Shown here one piece after another: positions 17,294 to 26,182 of a stretch of DNA of 64,000 nucleotides (positions within the stretch are counted from its first letter, which is position 1; every line of letters begins with the position of its first letter). The DNA is from Paenibacillus sp. HB172176 (GTDB taxonomy: Bacteria > Bacillota > Bacilli > Paenibacillales > Paenibacillaceae), in contig NZ_JAATHD010000002.1 in the NCBI RefSeq assembly GCF_011947265.1, positions 62,001-126,000 on the forward strand, written 5' to 3'. A program made the position numbers and the translations under genes. Under the pieces are notes generated by a model. The model was not told where the DNA came from, did no database searches, and saw nothing but the letters and a program-made list of their open reading frames with translations.

Positions 17294-18274
17294 ATGGAAT
17301 ATGTGAAGCTTGGAAATACGGGATTGGATGTGTCGCGCATTTGCCTTGGCTGCATGAGCTTCGGGGATACGAAGCGTTGGACGCATCCATGGCTTCTTGA
17401 TGAAGAGAACAGCCGCCCGATTATGAAGAGGGCGCTCGAGCTTGGCATTAACTTCTTCGATACGGCCAACATTTATTCCACGGGCGCCAGCGAAGAGATC
17501 GTTGGACGCGCTTTGAAGGATTATGCGAATCGCGATGAAATTGTCCTTGCAACGAAGGTTCACTTCCGCATGCAGGAAGGCCCTAACGGCTCTGGGCTGT
17601 CACGCAAGGCTATCATGAGTGAAATCGATAAGAGCCTGAAGCGTTTGGGAACGGATTATGTGGATCTTTACCAAATTCACCGATGGGATTACAACACGCC
17701 AATTGAAGAAACGATGGAGGCACTGCATGATGTGGTGAAGGCAGGCAAGGCCAGATATATCGGCGCATCGGCGATGTATGCATGGCAATTCCTCAAGGCT
17801 CTGCATGTGGCCGAGAAGAATGGATGGACCCGCTTCGTGTCCATGCAGAATCATCTTAACTTAATCTATCGCGAGGAGGAGCGGGAGATGATGCCATTGT
17901 GCAAGGCGGAGAAGATCGGCGTTATCCCCTATAGTCCGCTGGCAGCGGGACGACTTGCTCGAGATTGGTCCGTATCCACCTTGCGATCCGAAACCGATCA
18001 GGCGCAGCGCATGAAATATGACGCAATGGCCGAGCAAGATCGGCCCATCGCGGATCAACTTGCCGTCATTGCCGAAACTCGCGGAGTGCCCCGCGCACAA
18101 ATCGCGCTGGCCTGGTTGTTTCAGAAGGAGCAGATGACGGCGCCTATTATCGGCGTGACAAGCATAGCCCAATTGGAAGAATCTCTTGGCTCGCTTGACA
18201 TCACTCTGTCGCAAGAGGAAATTGCTTCGCTTGAGGAGCTGTATGTTCCCCACCCAGTGGTTGGGGCTCTGTAG
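17294..18274 (+). CDS. Aldo/keto reductase
   Basis: A 326-residue (alpha/beta)8-barrel NADPH oxidoreductase. The catalytic tetrad is visible: Asp and Tyr in DTANIYSTG, Lys in VLATKVH and His in LYQIHRWD. The end (PIIGVTSIAQLEESLGSLDI) is the cofactor-binding region. It resembles the YajO/general stress aldo-keto reductases. The ATG at 17294 follows GAGGAAG; an upstream in-frame start at 17273 precedes that site. It leads a tight run with the methyltransferase (24 bases) and GNAT genes downstream, probably one transcript. Substrate unknown. Confidence 0.9.
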   Translation: MEYVKLGNTGLDVSRICLGCMSFGDTKRWTHPWLLDEENSRPIMKRALELGINFFDTANIYSTGASEEIVGRALKDYANRDEIVLATKVHFRMQEGPNGSGLSRKAIMSEIDKSLKRLGTDYVDLYQIHRWDYNTPIEETMEALHDVVKAGKARYIGASAMYAWQFLKALHVAEKNGWTRFVSMQNHLNLIYREEEREMMPLCKAEKIGVIPYSPLAAGRLARDWSVSTLRSETDQAQRMKYDAMAEQDRPIADQLAVIAETRGVPRAQIALAWLFQKEQMTAPIIGVTSIAQLEESLGSLDITLSQEEIASLEELYVPHPVVGAL

Positions 18275-18298
18275 CAGGAGAAGAGAGGAAATTGAAGG

Positions 18299-19036
18299 AT
18301 GAAACAGAACAAGTACGATGACAATGCCTTCTTCGAGGCTTATGGCCAAATGGCCAGATCGGTGCAAGGACTTGAAGGCGCCGGCGAATGGCATGCCTTC
18401 AAAGCCCTGCTGCCAGAGCTTCAGGATAAGCGCGTTCTAGATCTGGGCTGTGGATATGGCTGGCATTGCCGCTATGCGCTCGAGCAGGGGGCCGGTTCCG
18501 TTGTCGGTGTCGATATCTCGGAGCGAATGCTCCAGCAAGCGCGCTCCATGACAGACGATCCGCGCGTGAAGTATATTCAGCATGCTATTGAAGATTTGGA
18601 GCTGCACAGCGAATCCTTCGATGTAGCGATCAGCTCGCTGGCCTTTCACTACATTGCGTCATTCGGGGATATTTGCCGCAAAGTGTTCAAGCTTTTAAAG
18701 CCGGGAGGCGAATTCGTGTTTTCGGTCGAGCATCCCGTCTTCACGGCTCGCAGCGAACAGGATTGGCATTACGGCGAGCAAGGCGAGCGCGCGCATTGGC
18801 CGATTGATCATTATCAGGAGGAGGGGCTGCGGGATACTTCGTTTTTGGCTGAGCATGTGATCAAATATCATAGGACTTTGTCTACGTATCTGAATGAGCT
18901 GATCGGGTCCGGCTTCACTTTGAAGGCGGTCAACGAACCTTTGCCTGCCGAGGAGTTGCTTCTCAGACATCCCGAAATGTCGGATGAGCTGCGGCGTCCC
19001 ATGTTCCTCATCCTCGCGGCGGTAAAATCATCATGA
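18299..19036 (+). CDS. Class I SAM-dependent methyltransferase
   Basis: A 245-residue cytoplasmic methyltransferase. SAM-binding motif I is VLDLGCGYGWHCRYA, motif II is VVGVDISERML, and FDVAISSLAFHYI is motif IV; VFKLLKPGGEFVFSVEHPVF follows. The C-terminal half is specific and not recognised, so the acceptor is unknown. GAGAGGAAATTGAAGG lies before the ATG. It starts 24 bases after the aldo/keto reductase and is followed 15 bases later by a GNAT gene, suggesting an operon of three modifying enzymes. Confidence 0.88.
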   Translation: MKQNKYDDNAFFEAYGQMARSVQGLEGAGEWHAFKALLPELQDKRVLDLGCGYGWHCRYALEQGAGSVVGVDISERMLQQARSMTDDPRVKYIQHAIEDLELHSESFDVAISSLAFHYIASFGDICRKVFKLLKPGGEFVFSVEHPVFTARSEQDWHYGEQGERAHWPIDHYQEEGLRDTSFLAEHVIKYHRTLSTYLNELIGSGFTLKAVNEPLPAEELLLRHPEMSDELRRPMFLILAAVKSS

Positions 19037-19051
19037 ACGAGGTGATTTCCC

Positions 19052-19609
19052 TTGTTTATCAGAATATTGACAGAAACAGATGCAGAAGCCTATCAGGCCA
19101 TACGATTAACGGCATTAACAATTAATCCGGAAGCATTCGGTTCCACTTATGAGCGAGAAGCCGCATTTTCGATAGCAGATGTTCGACAGCGCATCAAGCC
19201 ATCCGCGAAGCAATGCGTGCTCGGCGCTTTCGACATGTCCGAGACATTAATCGGAATCGTTACTTTGCTAAGGGAAAGCGGAAAGAAGACCAGTCATAAG
19301 GCGAACGTATACGGTTTGTTCGTCTCAGAGAATCAGCGAGAAATCGGGGTCGGAAGAGCTTTAATGGAGGCCCTGCTGCATGAAGCGCGAAGAATGGACG
19401 GTGTTGAGCAACTTAATCTAAGCGTTGCAGCAAGCAACGCTGGAGCGATTAAACTGTATCAAGCTATGGGCTTTCGAAGCTACGGTCTTGAGTATCGCTC
19501 GCTGAAGGCTAATGGGGATTATGCCGACGAATATTTAATGACTTATTGGCTGCTGGAGAGTGATGCCAACATTTACTGGAATCAGGCTCACAGCCGGCCA
19601 AATATTTAA
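19052..19609 (+). CDS. GNAT-family N-acetyltransferase
   Basis: A 185-residue acetyltransferase. The acetyl-CoA loop is seen in VYGLFVSENQREIGVGRALMEALL, followed by LNLSVAASNAGAIKLYQAMGFRSYG, the standard motif B of the GNAT fold. The start is TTG at 19052 after GAGGTGATTTC. Acceptor unknown; relatives act on amines, small molecules or ribosomal proteins. It is the third gene of the run beginning with the aldo/keto reductase. Confidence 0.88.
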   Translation: MFIRILTETDAEAYQAIRLTALTINPEAFGSTYEREAAFSIADVRQRIKPSAKQCVLGAFDMSETLIGIVTLLRESGKKTSHKANVYGLFVSENQREIGVGRALMEALLHEARRMDGVEQLNLSVAASNAGAIKLYQAMGFRSYGLEYRSLKANGDYADEYLMTYWLLESDANIYWNQAHSRPNI

Positions 19610-19611
19610 TT

Positions 19612-19722
19612 ATGATGACGTCGAGAGTGAACAAGTTAATCGACAGCATTCATCAATTGGCGAATAAGGACCGCGAATCGCTGGAGCGGATTTTCCGCGA
19701 GTATGACTCAGAGCTGCTTTAG
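19612..19722 (+). CDS. Possible small protein of 36 residues
   Basis: An open frame from ATG 19612 (or 19615) to TAG 19720-19722 encoding a short, charged, probably helical peptide that begins MMTSRVNKLIDSIHQLANKD. It fills the gap between GNAT and tmrB. The composition looks protein-like, but no ribosome site is visible, which makes it doubtful. Confidence 0.28.
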   Translation: MMTSRVNKLIDSIHQLANKDRESLERIFREYDSELL

Positions 19723-19751
19723 AGCAGAGCAGGCATTTGGGGAGGACAAAC

Positions 19752-20342
19752 ATGATTCTATGGCTAAACGGCGCTTTCGGCGCCGGCAAAACCACTGTTG
19801 CTTACGAGCTGCATAGACGACTGCCGAATTCATTCGTATACGATCCCGAGAATATCGGTTATTTTATACGAAAGAATGCTCCTGAATCTATACAGAAAGA
19901 CGACTTCCAGGATCATGCTCTCTGGAGACAATTCAATTACGATATGCTTAGTATGCTGGCTGAAGAGCATGAGGGAGTTATTATAGCGCCAATGACTCTC
20001 GTGGATCCCGTCTACTTCAGTGAAATCGTAGAGCGCTTGCGAAGAGATGGAACTCAGCTCTGCCATATAACGCTCGCGGCAAAGCGAGAAACCTTGCTTA
20101 AGCGTCTGAAGAAGCGCGGAGACTTCAGTCAATCTTGGCCTGCAAAGCAGGTCGATCGCTGCGTGAACCAGCTTTCTGAGCAGATGTTCGGATGGCATCT
20201 GCAGACGGACGAGCTGGGCGTGGAGCAAATCCTGGATCGTATTGCTGATCATGCTGATCTGAAGCTGTTGCCGGATCAACGCAGTGCGACTAAGAAATCA
20301 TGGGACCGCTTCGTCACCAAGCTGAGGCATATTCGCTTCTGA
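19752..20342 (+). CDS. tmrB: TmrB-like P-loop protein (tunicamycin resistance family)
   Basis: A 196-residue P-loop protein, one residue shorter than TmrB of Bacillus subtilis as I recall it. Walker A is GAFGAGKTT at residues 7-15. Further family segments are visible: YDPENIGYFIRKNAPE, DDFQDHALWRQFNYDML, IIAPMTLVDP, and WPAKQVDRCVNQLS. TmrB confers resistance to tunicamycin, an inhibitor of lipid-linked sugar transfer, apparently by binding it with ATP. The ATG at 19752 follows GGGGAGGAC. It is likely monocistronic. Tunicamycin resistance itself is inferred from the family. Confidence 0.85.
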   Translation: MILWLNGAFGAGKTTVAYELHRRLPNSFVYDPENIGYFIRKNAPESIQKDDFQDHALWRQFNYDMLSMLAEEHEGVIIAPMTLVDPVYFSEIVERLRRDGTQLCHITLAAKRETLLKRLKKRGDFSQSWPAKQVDRCVNQLSEQMFGWHLQTDELGVEQILDRIADHADLKLLPDQRSATKKSWDRFVTKLRHIRF

Positions 20343-20367
20343 AGTAAATTCCTTGTCAGTGAATGAA

Positions 20368-20946
20368 TTATCGCTCTAGCAGGCTAAGAACCTGCTCTCT
20401 AATTTCCGGGAGCCTAATCGCTTCGAACTCTGGATGCTTCTTGAACCATCTATTGTTGAGCGGAGAAGGATGGGGCAGAACAATGGCTGGTTTGCCCTTC
20501 AGAACTTGATTGGCGAATATCAGCTCCTCGAAGGAGCGATTGCCGAACAAAAACTTCGCAGCTCTTGCGCCGATGACGATGTACAGCTCATTATCAACTA
20601 ACTGCATCTCGCGCTCGAGCCATTTGCGGGCGCAGGAGAGGGGAGGAGGATTGTCTCCTCCCTTCGGTTTTTTGCCGGGAAAGCAATGAGAAATAGCCGT
20701 GATATAGAAGTTGTCTTCATCGTAGAATACTTCGTCGGTTATTTCGTACCATTTGTATTTAAGCGTGTCGCCGGAGAGATCATTGAACGCCTTTCCGGTA
20801 AGATGCACATTCCTGGAGGGCGCTTGGCTGATTTGCATCATTTTGGAGCGGGCATGGCCATGAACAATTGGTTTCGGCGGAAACCCGAATCTGCCCTTGC
20901 AGTCCTGGCATTGCTCTATTTCTCGTTTTAGCGCCTCAAGCTCCAT
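20368..20946 (-). CDS. Uracil-DNA glycosylase superfamily protein
   Basis: A 192-residue protein of the UDG fold. Cys-pair CQDCKGRFG lies near the N-terminus, then GHARSKMMQISQAPSRNVHLTGKAFN (the motif A loop) and a late LPHPSPLNNRWFKKHP, which is the motif with the catalytic His region found in families 4-6 and related groups. It may recognise uracil or another damaged base, or be a non-repair relative. The start at 20946 is chosen because GAGGGGAG lies nine bases upstream; two closer upstream ATGs (20952, 20955) lie too near that site. It converges with tmrB. Confidence 0.78.
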   Translation of the reverse strand: MELEALKREIEQCQDCKGRFGFPPKPIVHGHARSKMMQISQAPSRNVHLTGKAFNDLSGDTLKYKWYEITDEVFYDEDNFYITAISHCFPGKKPKGGDNPPPLSCARKWLEREMQLVDNELYIVIGARAAKFLFGNRSFEELIFANQVLKGKPAIVLPHPSPLNNRWFKKHPEFEAIRLPEIREQVLSLLER

Positions 20947-21105
20947 GCTCATCATCTCCCCTCGGTCGTTCGGCTTCAATATAAGCAATCGTAACATAGT
21001 CGAACCAATATTTAAAATTCGACAATCTTTGCGGATGCAGCGTAATCCGGCAAGTAGGTATGTTATGATGAAGGACATACACTTATCACTTTAATGGAGG
21101 AGAAA

Positions 21106-22374
21106 ATGGATTTATTACAAAGATTACAAAATTTGATTGAAGAAAATGTTGGCGTAAACGAAAATATGGCGATGTATTTGGCCAATACGATCATGGTTGC
21201 CGCAATTATTCTTTTGTGCATTCTGGCGAATTTCATTGCAAAAAAGATTGTTCTGAGGGTGCTGAGCTTCTACATTAAGAACAATCGCTATCAATGGGAC
21301 AATTATTTGCTGGAGCATAAGGTCATTCACAGGCTGTCCCATATCGTCCCTGCTATTATTATCTACTATTGCGCGCATTTGTTCCCGTCATACACGTCTC
21401 TCATTATACAGGGCGTCGGCCTTTACATGATCGTAGTCGCGCTAATGATTTTCAATTCATTCCTGAACGCGGTGGACGCTATCTACCGCACGTATGAAAT
21501 CTCGAAGGTCAGACCGATTAGAGGTTATTTGCAGGTTGCGAAAATATTCATCTTCGCAATTGGCGCCATCTTGCTCGTGGCCAACATGATTGGGGAGAGC
21601 CCGGTCATTCTGTTAAGCGGCATAGGCGCGTTGTCGGCCGTTATTATGTTGATTTTCAAAGATTCGATACTGGGGCTTGTGGCTGGCGTTCAGCTCACTT
21701 CGAATGACATGGTGCGCGTCGGAGACTGGATTGAAATGCCGAAGTACGGCGCGGACGGGGATATTATCGACATCTCCCTGAACACGGTGAAGGTGCAGAA
21801 TTGGGATAAGACGATTACCACAATACCCACTTACGCGCTGATCTCCGATTCCTTCAAAAACTGGAGGGGCATGCAGAATTCCGGCGGCAGACGCATTAAA
21901 CGTTCCGTCTTTATGGATACAGCAAGTATTGTGACATGCAATGCGGAGATGATCGAGAAATTCAAGAAGATTCAAGTTCTGAAGTCGTATATATCATCCA
22001 AAATGATTGAAATCGAACAATTCAACCTGGACAAGGTTGTTGACAACGATACGAAGGTGAATGGAAGAGCGCTTACGAATATAGGCGTTTTCCGTGTCTA
22101 TATGGAGAGTTATATCAAGAATCATCCATTGATTCACAAGGACATGACTTGCATGGTCAGACAGCTGCAACCGACTGAAACCGGACTGCCGCTTGAGATC
22201 TATGCGTTCACCAATACGGTGGACTGGGGGATCTACGAAGGCGTGCAGTCCGATATCTTCGATCATATTCTTGCTGTCGCTCCGGAGTTCGGCTTGCGCG
22301 TATTCCAGAACCCGACAGGACATGATCTGTCGAGCGCGCTTGGGACAGGAAGAGCCCAAAAGGCGTTAACGTAG
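21106..22374 (+). CDS. MscS-family mechanosensitive channel (YbdG-like)
   Basis: A 422-residue membrane protein with about five N-terminal hydrophobic segments and the MscS pore and beta domain: KDSILGLVAGVQLTSNDMVRVGDWIEMP, then GDIIDISLNTVKVQNWDKTITTIPTYAL. The long C-terminal region with FKNWRGMQNSGGRRIKRS is typical of the YbdG/MscM group, which opens at moderate osmotic shock. Start 21106 follows TGGAGGAG. It stands alone between the UDG gene and the iron operon. Confidence 0.88.
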   Translation: MDLLQRLQNLIEENVGVNENMAMYLANTIMVAAIILLCILANFIAKKIVLRVLSFYIKNNRYQWDNYLLEHKVIHRLSHIVPAIIIYYCAHLFPSYTSLIIQGVGLYMIVVALMIFNSFLNAVDAIYRTYEISKVRPIRGYLQVAKIFIFAIGAILLVANMIGESPVILLSGIGALSAVIMLIFKDSILGLVAGVQLTSNDMVRVGDWIEMPKYGADGDIIDISLNTVKVQNWDKTITTIPTYALISDSFKNWRGMQNSGGRRIKRSVFMDTASIVTCNAEMIEKFKKIQVLKSYISSKMIEIEQFNLDKVVDNDTKVNGRALTNIGVFRVYMESYIKNHPLIHKDMTCMVRQLQPTETGLPLEIYAFTNTVDWGIYEGVQSDIFDHILAVAPEFGLRVFQNPTGHDLSSALGTGRAQKALT

Positions 22375-22375
22375 G

Positions 22376-23389
22376 TTACGATTCAAAGGCATTCGGGTAG
22401 AAGCCCTCCGCCAAGGCTTCTACCGTATAAGCCATGCGATCCCCGGGCAGTACACTTTCGAGCGTTATCGATACGAAGCTTTCGTTCTTGACGCAATCCA
22501 GCTCCGACAGGGCTGGATCGTTTTTGATATCCGCGATTTTCTGCTCCAGTGATGGAACGTCGTAATCATGAACGAGAATGACATCCGGCTGCCGCTTCAG
22601 CACTTCTTCATAGCTGACCGTTGTCCATTGCTTGTCCGTAATATCATCGAACACATTTCTTCCGCCTGCAAGCTCGATCAGCAAGGTCTCGAAATTCGTG
22701 CCGCCCGCCGTGAACACGCCGTCGCCGCCGCTGTCATAGACGAGTACCTTCACTTGATCCAGGCCGTTGATCTTATCGCCGACTGCCGCTATTCTCTGCT
22801 GTTGATCCTTCACGAAAGCATCGGCCTTCTCTTCAATTTGGAAGATTTGACCGAGGTCGCGAATTTCTCCATAGATATCCTCCAGCGTGGCAGCTTTGTT
22901 CATATAAGTCGTGATCCCCATGTCGGCTAGTTCATCCACATCCAGACTATCGCCTCCGAACTCCCAATCGATGCCGTAGATGAAATCAGCGCCGCTGGTG
23001 ACGACCGCCTCCCGGGTAGCCGAGCCATGGGTCAATTCCGGAATGCGGGCGAAATCCTGTTCGAACCGGGGCAGGGGGCCTCTGCTGTGATTGACCAGGC
23101 TGCGTCCGATAATAGTATCCGTTAGGCCAAGCGATACGAACAGCTCCGTCGTATTCGGTCCCAACGTGAGAACCTTTTCCGGTTTTTTCGACAGAGTTAC
23201 TTCTCTTCCATAATTGTCGAACGTGAGCGGGGCGTAGGAGGCTTCCGTATTGGCTGGAGCCGTTTCTTCTGCCGAATGCTTGCTTTCATTGCCAGTGGAA
23301 GGATTCGCGTCGCCGCAGCCAGCCGCTATCCCCATCATCAGCATTAAGCCGCTTACCAGCAAGCCCCTTTTGATTTTTGTTGCGTTCAT
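22376..23389 (-). CDS. Iron/siderophore ABC transporter substrate-binding lipoprotein
   Basis: About 337 residues: signal segment with lipobox GIAAGC, then a Peripla_BP_2 (FepB/BtuF-type) domain. It contains VTLSKKPEKVLTLGPNTTEL, the usual first strand, and the two-lobe pattern with a long middle helix. It would bind a ferric siderophore or similar at the membrane surface and pass it to the permease. The ATG at 23389 is 10 bases from AAGGAG; ATG 23395 overlaps the stop of the ATPase gene as ATGA and is a close alternative. It is the last gene of a minus-strand operon. Confidence 0.88.
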   Translation of the reverse strand: MNATKIKRGLLVSGLMLMMGIAAGCGDANPSTGNESKHSAEETAPANTEASYAPLTFDNYGREVTLSKKPEKVLTLGPNTTELFVSLGLTDTIIGRSLVNHSRGPLPRFEQDFARIPELTHGSATREAVVTSGADFIYGIDWEFGGDSLDVDELADMGITTYMNKAATLEDIYGEIRDLGQIFQIEEKADAFVKDQQQRIAAVGDKINGLDQVKVLVYDSGGDGVFTAGGTNFETLLIELAGGRNVFDDITDKQWTTVSYEEVLKRQPDVILVHDYDVPSLEQKIADIKNDPALSELDCVKNESFVSITLESVLPGDRMAYTVEALAEGFYPNAFES

Positions 23390-23391
23390 CT

Positions 23392-24180
23392 TCATCTCTC
23401 TCCTTTGTTCGCGATGCCTTCAGGCAAATAGGTAATGGAGACCCTGCGGGTCTTCGGGTGAATGACGATATCGGCATGGACGCCATATACCTCGTGGATA
23501 AGCTCGGGCGTCAGTACATCCTTCGGCGCGCCCGAGGCGCGAAGCTTGCCGGCTCTGATAACATAGAGACGCGTGCAATACAGGGCAGCCATATTGAGAT
23601 CATGGATGGCGGCCAGAACCGTTGCCTCGAGATTCTTGACGAGATCGAACATTTGCAGCTGATAATAGATATCCAAATGATTGGTGGGCTCATCCATAAT
23701 GAGCAACGGCGTTTGCTGCGCCAGCGCTCTGGCTACCAGCACGCGCTGCTTCTCGCCGCCGGACAGGCTGCTGTAATGGCGAGCCGCTTTCTCTTGCAAG
23801 CCGGTTTGTCTCATCGCATTCCTCACAATACGCATGTCTTCTTGCGTATCGCCCTCGAATAATTTCTTGTGCGGACTTCGCCCCATGGCGACGATATCCT
23901 CCACCTTGAAGTCAAAAGGCACATCATTCTCCTGACCAACAACGCCAAGCTTCAACGCAGCCTGCTTCGGGTTCATAGCGAGCAGATCCTCGCCCTCCAG
24001 CAGCACAGCTCCCGAATCCGGCTTCATGGCTTTGTATATGGCTTTCAACAGCGTTGATTTTCCGCTGCCGTTGGGACCGATGAGGCCGACAAATTCGCCT
24101 TTCTTCACATGCAGGGAAATATCCTCGACAATCCTCTCGGCGCCGTACGCGAACGTTAAATGATCCACTTGCAATTTCAT
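23392..24180 (-). CDS. Iron/siderophore ABC transporter ATP-binding protein (FecE-like)
   Basis: A 262-residue ATPase with Walker A GPNGSGKST, Q-loop GVVGQEND, signature LSGGEKQRVLVARA and Walker B LLIMDEPTNHLDIYY. It powers uptake through the FecCD-type permease encoded upstream. The start at 24180 follows GGTGAAGAT; an earlier in-frame start exists but would extend into the permease gene. The stop overlaps the start region of the binding-protein gene, so the pair is translationally coupled. Confidence 0.9.
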   Translation of the reverse strand: MKLQVDHLTFAYGAERIVEDISLHVKKGEFVGLIGPNGSGKSTLLKAIYKAMKPDSGAVLLEGEDLLAMNPKQAALKLGVVGQENDVPFDFKVEDIVAMGRSPHKKLFEGDTQEDMRIVRNAMRQTGLQEKAARHYSSLSGGEKQRVLVARALAQQTPLLIMDEPTNHLDIYYQLQMFDLVKNLEATVLAAIHDLNMAALYCTRLYVIRAGKLRASGAPKDVLTPELIHEVYGVHADIVIHPKTRRVSITYLPEGIANKGER

Positions 24181-24194
24181 ATCTTCACCGCCCT

Positions 24195-25214
24195 TCATGT
24201 ACGCGATCCGCGCTTCAACAGCCAAATAAAAAATGGTCCCCCGATCAAAGAGGTTAACAGCCCAATCGGCAATTCCTGCGGAGCAATGATCATGCGTGCC
24301 GCCACATCCGTCCAGACGACGAGGATGCCGCCCATCAACGCACTCACGATCAGTACTCGTTTGTGATCGGAGCCAACGAGCAGACGCGTCAAATGCGGCA
24401 CCATCAAGCCGACGAAGCCGATCGAGCCGCTAACCGCGATCGTGACCCCGGCTAACAGGGAAGCGACGATGACCAGCAGCTTCTGCAAGCGAGCCACATG
24501 GAAGCCCAGCGTGCCTGCGGTCTCATCGCCAAGCAACAAGCCGTTCAAGGCGCGATAGCGAATCATTAAGGTCATCATGCAGATTAGCATCACAATCAAC
24601 GGCAGCGTCAAGTAGGACCACTTTGCGCCCGCCAGACTGCCTGACATCCAGAAGGCGGCGTTATGAAGGCCCAGCGCATTCGGGGCGCTTAATGTAATGA
24701 TATTGGTCAACGAGTCCATAATCATGGCTATGACGACGCCGGACAGCAGCAGCTGAGTCATATTGATTCTTCCTCGAACTCTGGAGATGATATAGACGAT
24801 CGTTATCGACGCTGCCGCTCCAAGGAAGGCGCTGATGGATAGCGTGTATTTGCCGAGGAAGGCGAATACGCCGAAGAGCATGCCAAGGGTGGCTGCAGCC
24901 GCAGCTCCGGAGGATACGCCCAAGATGAAGGGATCCGCAAGCGAATTGCGGACGAGCGCTTGCATCGCGACGCCGGTGACGGCAAGCGATGCGCCGACGA
25001 TGATGCCGAGCAGCACGCGGGGCAATCGCAGAATCCATACGATGTTCTCGTCGAGCTGGGTCCAGGTCTTCTCCACGCTGCCGGATAGAAAGGGAATTTT
25101 GCTGGCAATAATCTTCATGACGGTTGCCGCATCGACGGATACCGGTCCGAGTCCAATGGCGAACAGGATGGACAGGAGGCTGAGTGCCAGCAGCGCAGGA
25201 ACAATCAATTTCAT
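24195..25214 (-). CDS. Iron/siderophore ABC transporter permease (FecCD family)
   Basis: A 339-residue membrane protein with about nine or ten hydrophobic segments. Family segments are visible: RLPRVLLGIIVGASLAVTGV, NSLADPFILGVSSGAAAAAT, and GSIGFVGLMVPHLTRLLVGSD, the coupling region that contacts the ATPase. A single permease gene would form a homodimer. GGGGAGA precedes ATG 25214. It is the first gene of the operon, ahead of the ATPase and binding protein, an order less common than binding protein first. Confidence 0.92.
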   Translation of the reverse strand: MKLIVPALLALSLLSILFAIGLGPVSVDAATVMKIIASKIPFLSGSVEKTWTQLDENIVWILRLPRVLLGIIVGASLAVTGVAMQALVRNSLADPFILGVSSGAAAAATLGMLFGVFAFLGKYTLSISAFLGAAASITIVYIISRVRGRINMTQLLLSGVVIAMIMDSLTNIITLSAPNALGLHNAAFWMSGSLAGAKWSYLTLPLIVMLICMMTLMIRYRALNGLLLGDETAGTLGFHVARLQKLLVIVASLLAGVTIAVSGSIGFVGLMVPHLTRLLVGSDHKRVLIVSALMGGILVVWTDVAARMIIAPQELPIGLLTSLIGGPFFIWLLKRGSRT

Positions 25215-25253
25215 ATGGATAATCTCCCCTGTTTCGTAGCACGTTTTTCCAAT

Positions 25254-25281
25254 ATTATAACACGTTATGCGAGCTTGTCAC
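25254..25281 (-). promoter_or_regulatory. Promoter of the iron ABC operon
   Basis: On the minus strand GTGACA and TATAAT are 16 bases apart, reading into the permease gene. I see no clear Fur box. Confidence 0.5.
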
Positions 25282-25330
25282 GTCTTTTGGAACCATTTAT
25301 TCAAAACTGTCGGTACCGGAGAGGAGATTA

Positions 25331-25389
25331 TTGACACGTCACCAAATGGTGTCCTATAATCGAAATGTCACCGTTGGGTGTCTTATAAT
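25331..25389 (+). promoter_or_regulatory. Tandem promoter-operator upstream of the arsR-like gene
   Basis: TTGACA at 25331-25336 and TATAAT at 25355-25360 form a strong promoter with 18 bases between. A repeat is laid over it: TCACC-n4-GGTGTCCTATAAT (from 25339) and TCACC-n4-GGTGTCTTATAAT (from 25368), exactly 29 bases apart, each with an internal CACC/GGTG dyad. This looks like a double operator for the ArsR-type repressor encoded next. Confidence 0.6.
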
Positions 25390-25421
25390 TGAATTCGCAT
25401 GAACAAGTAGGAGAGGGTTTT

Positions 25422-25754
25422 GTGAGCGAAACCAACCCGGAACGTGATGTGTTTGACGCGATTGCGGATGGAACCAGACGCCGGATTATTCAGTTGTTAG
25501 CAGAAGCTGATGAGATTCCGCTCCATGAGTTGACGCCGCAATTTGAGATGGGCCGAACTGCGGTATCCAAGCATCTGACGATTCTGAAAGACGCCGGAAT
25601 TGTGCTGGACCGGAAGGTCGGGAGAGAAACGCGATATCGCTTGAACGCTTCACCGCTCAGAGAGGTGCAAGATTGGGTAGCGTATTACAGCAAGTTTTGG
25701 CGAACGAACATGTTTCGATTAAACCAATTGTTAACAGAGGAGGAAGAGGAATGA
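25422..25754 (+). CDS. ArsR-family winged-helix repressor
   Basis: A 110-residue regulator. The helix-turn-helix reads DAIADGTRRRIIQLLAEADEIPLHELTPQFEMGRTAVSKHLTILKDAGIVLDRKVGRETRYRL in part, the pattern of ArsR proteins linked to SRPBCC (AHSA1) partners. I see no metal-binding Cys pair, so it may sense a small molecule or its partner. The start is GTG 25422 after TAGGAGAGGG, preferred to the TTG at 25389. Its stop overlaps the next start as ATGA. It likely represses its own operon through the double operator upstream. Confidence 0.87.
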   Translation: MSETNPERDVFDAIADGTRRRIIQLLAEADEIPLHELTPQFEMGRTAVSKHLTILKDAGIVLDRKVGRETRYRLNASPLREVQDWVAYYSKFWRTNMFRLNQLLTEEEEE

Positions 25755-26149
25755 GCTTGACGTTAAATCTGGATTTCGAATACAAAACATCGGTGGAAAA
25801 GCTTTGGAGCGCGTTAACCGATTCCAAGCAGCTGGCGAAATGGGTGTTGGAGAATGACTTCGAACCGATCGTTGGCCATCGTTTTCAATTCCGCCAGAAG
25901 CCGAATCAGTATTGGGACGGCATTATCGACGGCGAAGTTCTTGTCGTGGATCCGCCACGAAGATTGACGTATACATGGGCGGTCGGCGACGAGAAGCATA
26001 CGGTGAACTGGACGGTGCAGGATCTCGGAGACGGGAGAGTCAATCTGCATCTCGAGCAGACCGGCATTACGAACGAGCAAGGATTTAATGGCGCCAAATA
26101 TGGCTGGACCAACTGGTCCGGCGAGCTGGAGAAACTGCTTGCGGAGTAG
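25751..26149 (+). CDS. SRPBCC/AHSA1-domain protein
   Basis: A 132-residue protein of the AHSA1 (Aha1 C-terminal-like, SRPBCC) fold, with the standard opening FEYKTSVEKLWSALTDSKQLAKWV, the middle IDGEVLVVDPPRRLTYTWAV and the closing GWTNWSGELEKLL helix. Such proteins bind hydrophobic ligands and are very often encoded directly after an ArsR regulator. The start codon overlaps the arsR stop by four bases, so the two are coupled. Ligand unknown. Confidence 0.87.
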   Translation: MSLTLNLDFEYKTSVEKLWSALTDSKQLAKWVLENDFEPIVGHRFQFRQKPNQYWDGIIDGEVLVVDPPRRLTYTWAVGDEKHTVNWTVQDLGDGRVNLHLEQTGITNEQGFNGAKYGWTNWSGELEKLLAE

Positions 26150-26182
26150 ATACGAAATGAGAAAGGGTGAAGAATAAGAAGC

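Noticed and set aside
25215-25330. Cobalamin riboswitch before the FecCD/BtuCD-like operon
   Set aside because: The leader is far too short and lacks a B12-box-like segment, so iron/siderophore uptake is the likelier role.
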